A stretch of DNA of 64,000 bases from Mesorhizobium sp. GbtcB19 (lineage in GTDB: Bacteria; Pseudomonadota; Alphaproteobacteria; Rhizobiales; Rhizobiaceae), in NCBI RefSeq assembly GCF_019091085.1, contig NZ_JAGXJY010000003.1:248001-312000 (forward strand). The letters run 5' to 3'. The stretch's first letter is position 1, and the number at the start of each line of letters is the position of its first letter. Both the position numbers and the translations under genes were made by a program. Positions 63,425 to 64,000 of the stretch are shown in pieces. Under the pieces are notes generated by a model that saw only the letters and a program-made list of their open reading frames with translations, had not been told where the DNA came from and did no database searches.

Positions 63425-64000
63425 CTATTCTCCGGATCGGTGCTGGAAGAACTGCAGGAACAATTCGCGCTCGGTGGTGATGTCGAGCTTCTCATAGATG
63501 CGTCGGCGGTGGTTCTTGACCGTGCCGACGGTAATGCCGAGCCGGTCGGCGATGTTGGCGGTCGGGTGGCCGGCGAGGATCAGCTGCACCAGCTCGCGCT
63601 CGCGCAGCGACAGCTCCGGCCACAGGCTCTCCGGAATGCTCGGCTTCTGCTGTGGCGAGGCACCGGGACCGCTGGGCGCGGAGGTGCGGGAGAAGTCTGA
63701 GCCGCGCGCCTTGATGTCCAGCGCATGCAGCGCCTCGAACACCGGCAGCCGTTCGGTCAGCAGCGCGATCTCGCTGTCTTTGAACGAGACTTTCGAGCGG
63801 TCGAGGAAGATGCCAAGGCACCAGTCGCCGCCGTCGGCCAGCATGATGCCGACCTCGTCGCAGATTTCCGACTGGGCCAGGAAGCCGGCTATGTACTGGC
63901 CGCGCTTGGCTTCCTCGTCGGCAAGCCCCTTTAGCGGCATGATGCCGAGCCGGCGCTCGCGCCGCCAGGAGGCATAGAAGGGATCGAAGACATAGTAATT
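63425..64000 (-). CDS. LuxR-type transcriptional regulator, 5' end beyond window
   Basis: The frame runs open to the right edge of the window, so the start is not seen; 191 residues are visible. The C-terminal HTH (about the last 65 residues) has LSLRERELVQLILAGHPTANIADRLGITVGTVKNHRRRIY, abbreviated here by its key Leu/Arg/Glu and TVKNH recognition helix. The visible N-terminal part looks like the end of a GAF-like sensory domain (VGIMLADGGDWCLGIFLDR). It converges on the oxidase operon (20-bp gap) and is a candidate regulator of it. Confidence 0.8.
   Translation of the reverse strand, partial: NYYVFDPFYASWRRERRLGIMPLKGLADEEAKRGQYIAGFLAQSEICDEVGIMLADGGDWCLGIFLDRSKVSFKDSEIALLTERLPVFEALHALDIKARGSDFSRTSAPSGPGASPQQKPSIPESLWPELSLRERELVQLILAGHPTANIADRLGITVGTVKNHRRRIYEKLDITTERELFLQFFQHRSGE

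Overview
The window is GC-rich, densely coded DNA that looks like the chromosome of a Rhizobiales alphaproteobacterium, most likely Mesorhizobium or a close relative. This rests on the codon and base composition, the large number of sugar ABC transporters with FadR/DeoR-type regulators, and two kinds of palindromic intergenic repeat that I associate with rhizobia. No rRNA, tRNA, CRISPR array, insertion sequence or prophage was recognised.

Layout. (1) 1-12131: a surface-protein locus. It holds the 3' part of a very large Gly/Thr/Asn-rich beta-helix protein, an AT-rich promoter island, three tandem phage-tail-collar (MdpB-like) genes, a PLL-like beta-propeller protein, a GNAT acetyltransferase, a DUF6916-like protein, a SapC-family protein and a DUF2161-type protein. 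(2) 12178-22616: aldose uptake and oxidation. dgoD and a FadR-type regulator diverge from araFGH-like transporter genes, an SDR dehydrogenase, a second sugar transporter without its own ATPase, and a mutarotase. Three half-sites spaced exactly 21 bp apart lie in the divergent promoter. (3) 22653-26614: a secreted alpha/beta hydrolase next to a membrane-bound AraC-type regulator, and a GlxA-type regulator divergent from an isocyanide-hydratase-like DJ-1 enzyme. (4) 26733-32999: a FadR-type regulator, a Cys/Met-metabolism PLP lyase and a complete CUT1 sugar ABC transporter in one run. (5) 33001-43053: a ketose catabolic locus with two FGGY kinases, a class II aldolase, a HAD phosphatase, a DeoR regulator, an RbsABC-type transporter and a ketose 3-epimerase-like protein. 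(6) 43098-44267: a Fic protein whose catalytic His is Leu, preceded by a perfect 13-bp inverted repeat that contains its ribosome binding site. (7) 44456-52188: a peptide-type ABC transporter with an NtaA-like flavin monooxygenase and a tandem DUF427 protein. (8) 52312-58793: a small membrane protein, alpha-ketoglutarate semialdehyde dehydrogenase, a DUF1349 protein, a GT10 glycosyltransferase, a GT2-GT4 fusion and a stand-alone PrimPol domain. (9) 58794-64000: a mosaic palindromic repeat, then a three-gene operon (D-amino-acid-oxidase-like flavoenzyme, ThDP decarboxylase, berberine-bridge-type oxidase) facing a LuxR-type regulator cut by the window edge.

The most unusual object is the oxidase at 59157-60242. 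The motifs that form the C-terminus of D-amino acid oxidases sit at its N-terminus, ahead of the FAD Rossmann motif, so the protein reads as a circular permutant. It heads an operon whose likely chemistry is amino acid to 2-keto acid to aldehyde to an oxidised product. All functional calls come from reading motifs by eye; no database search was run.
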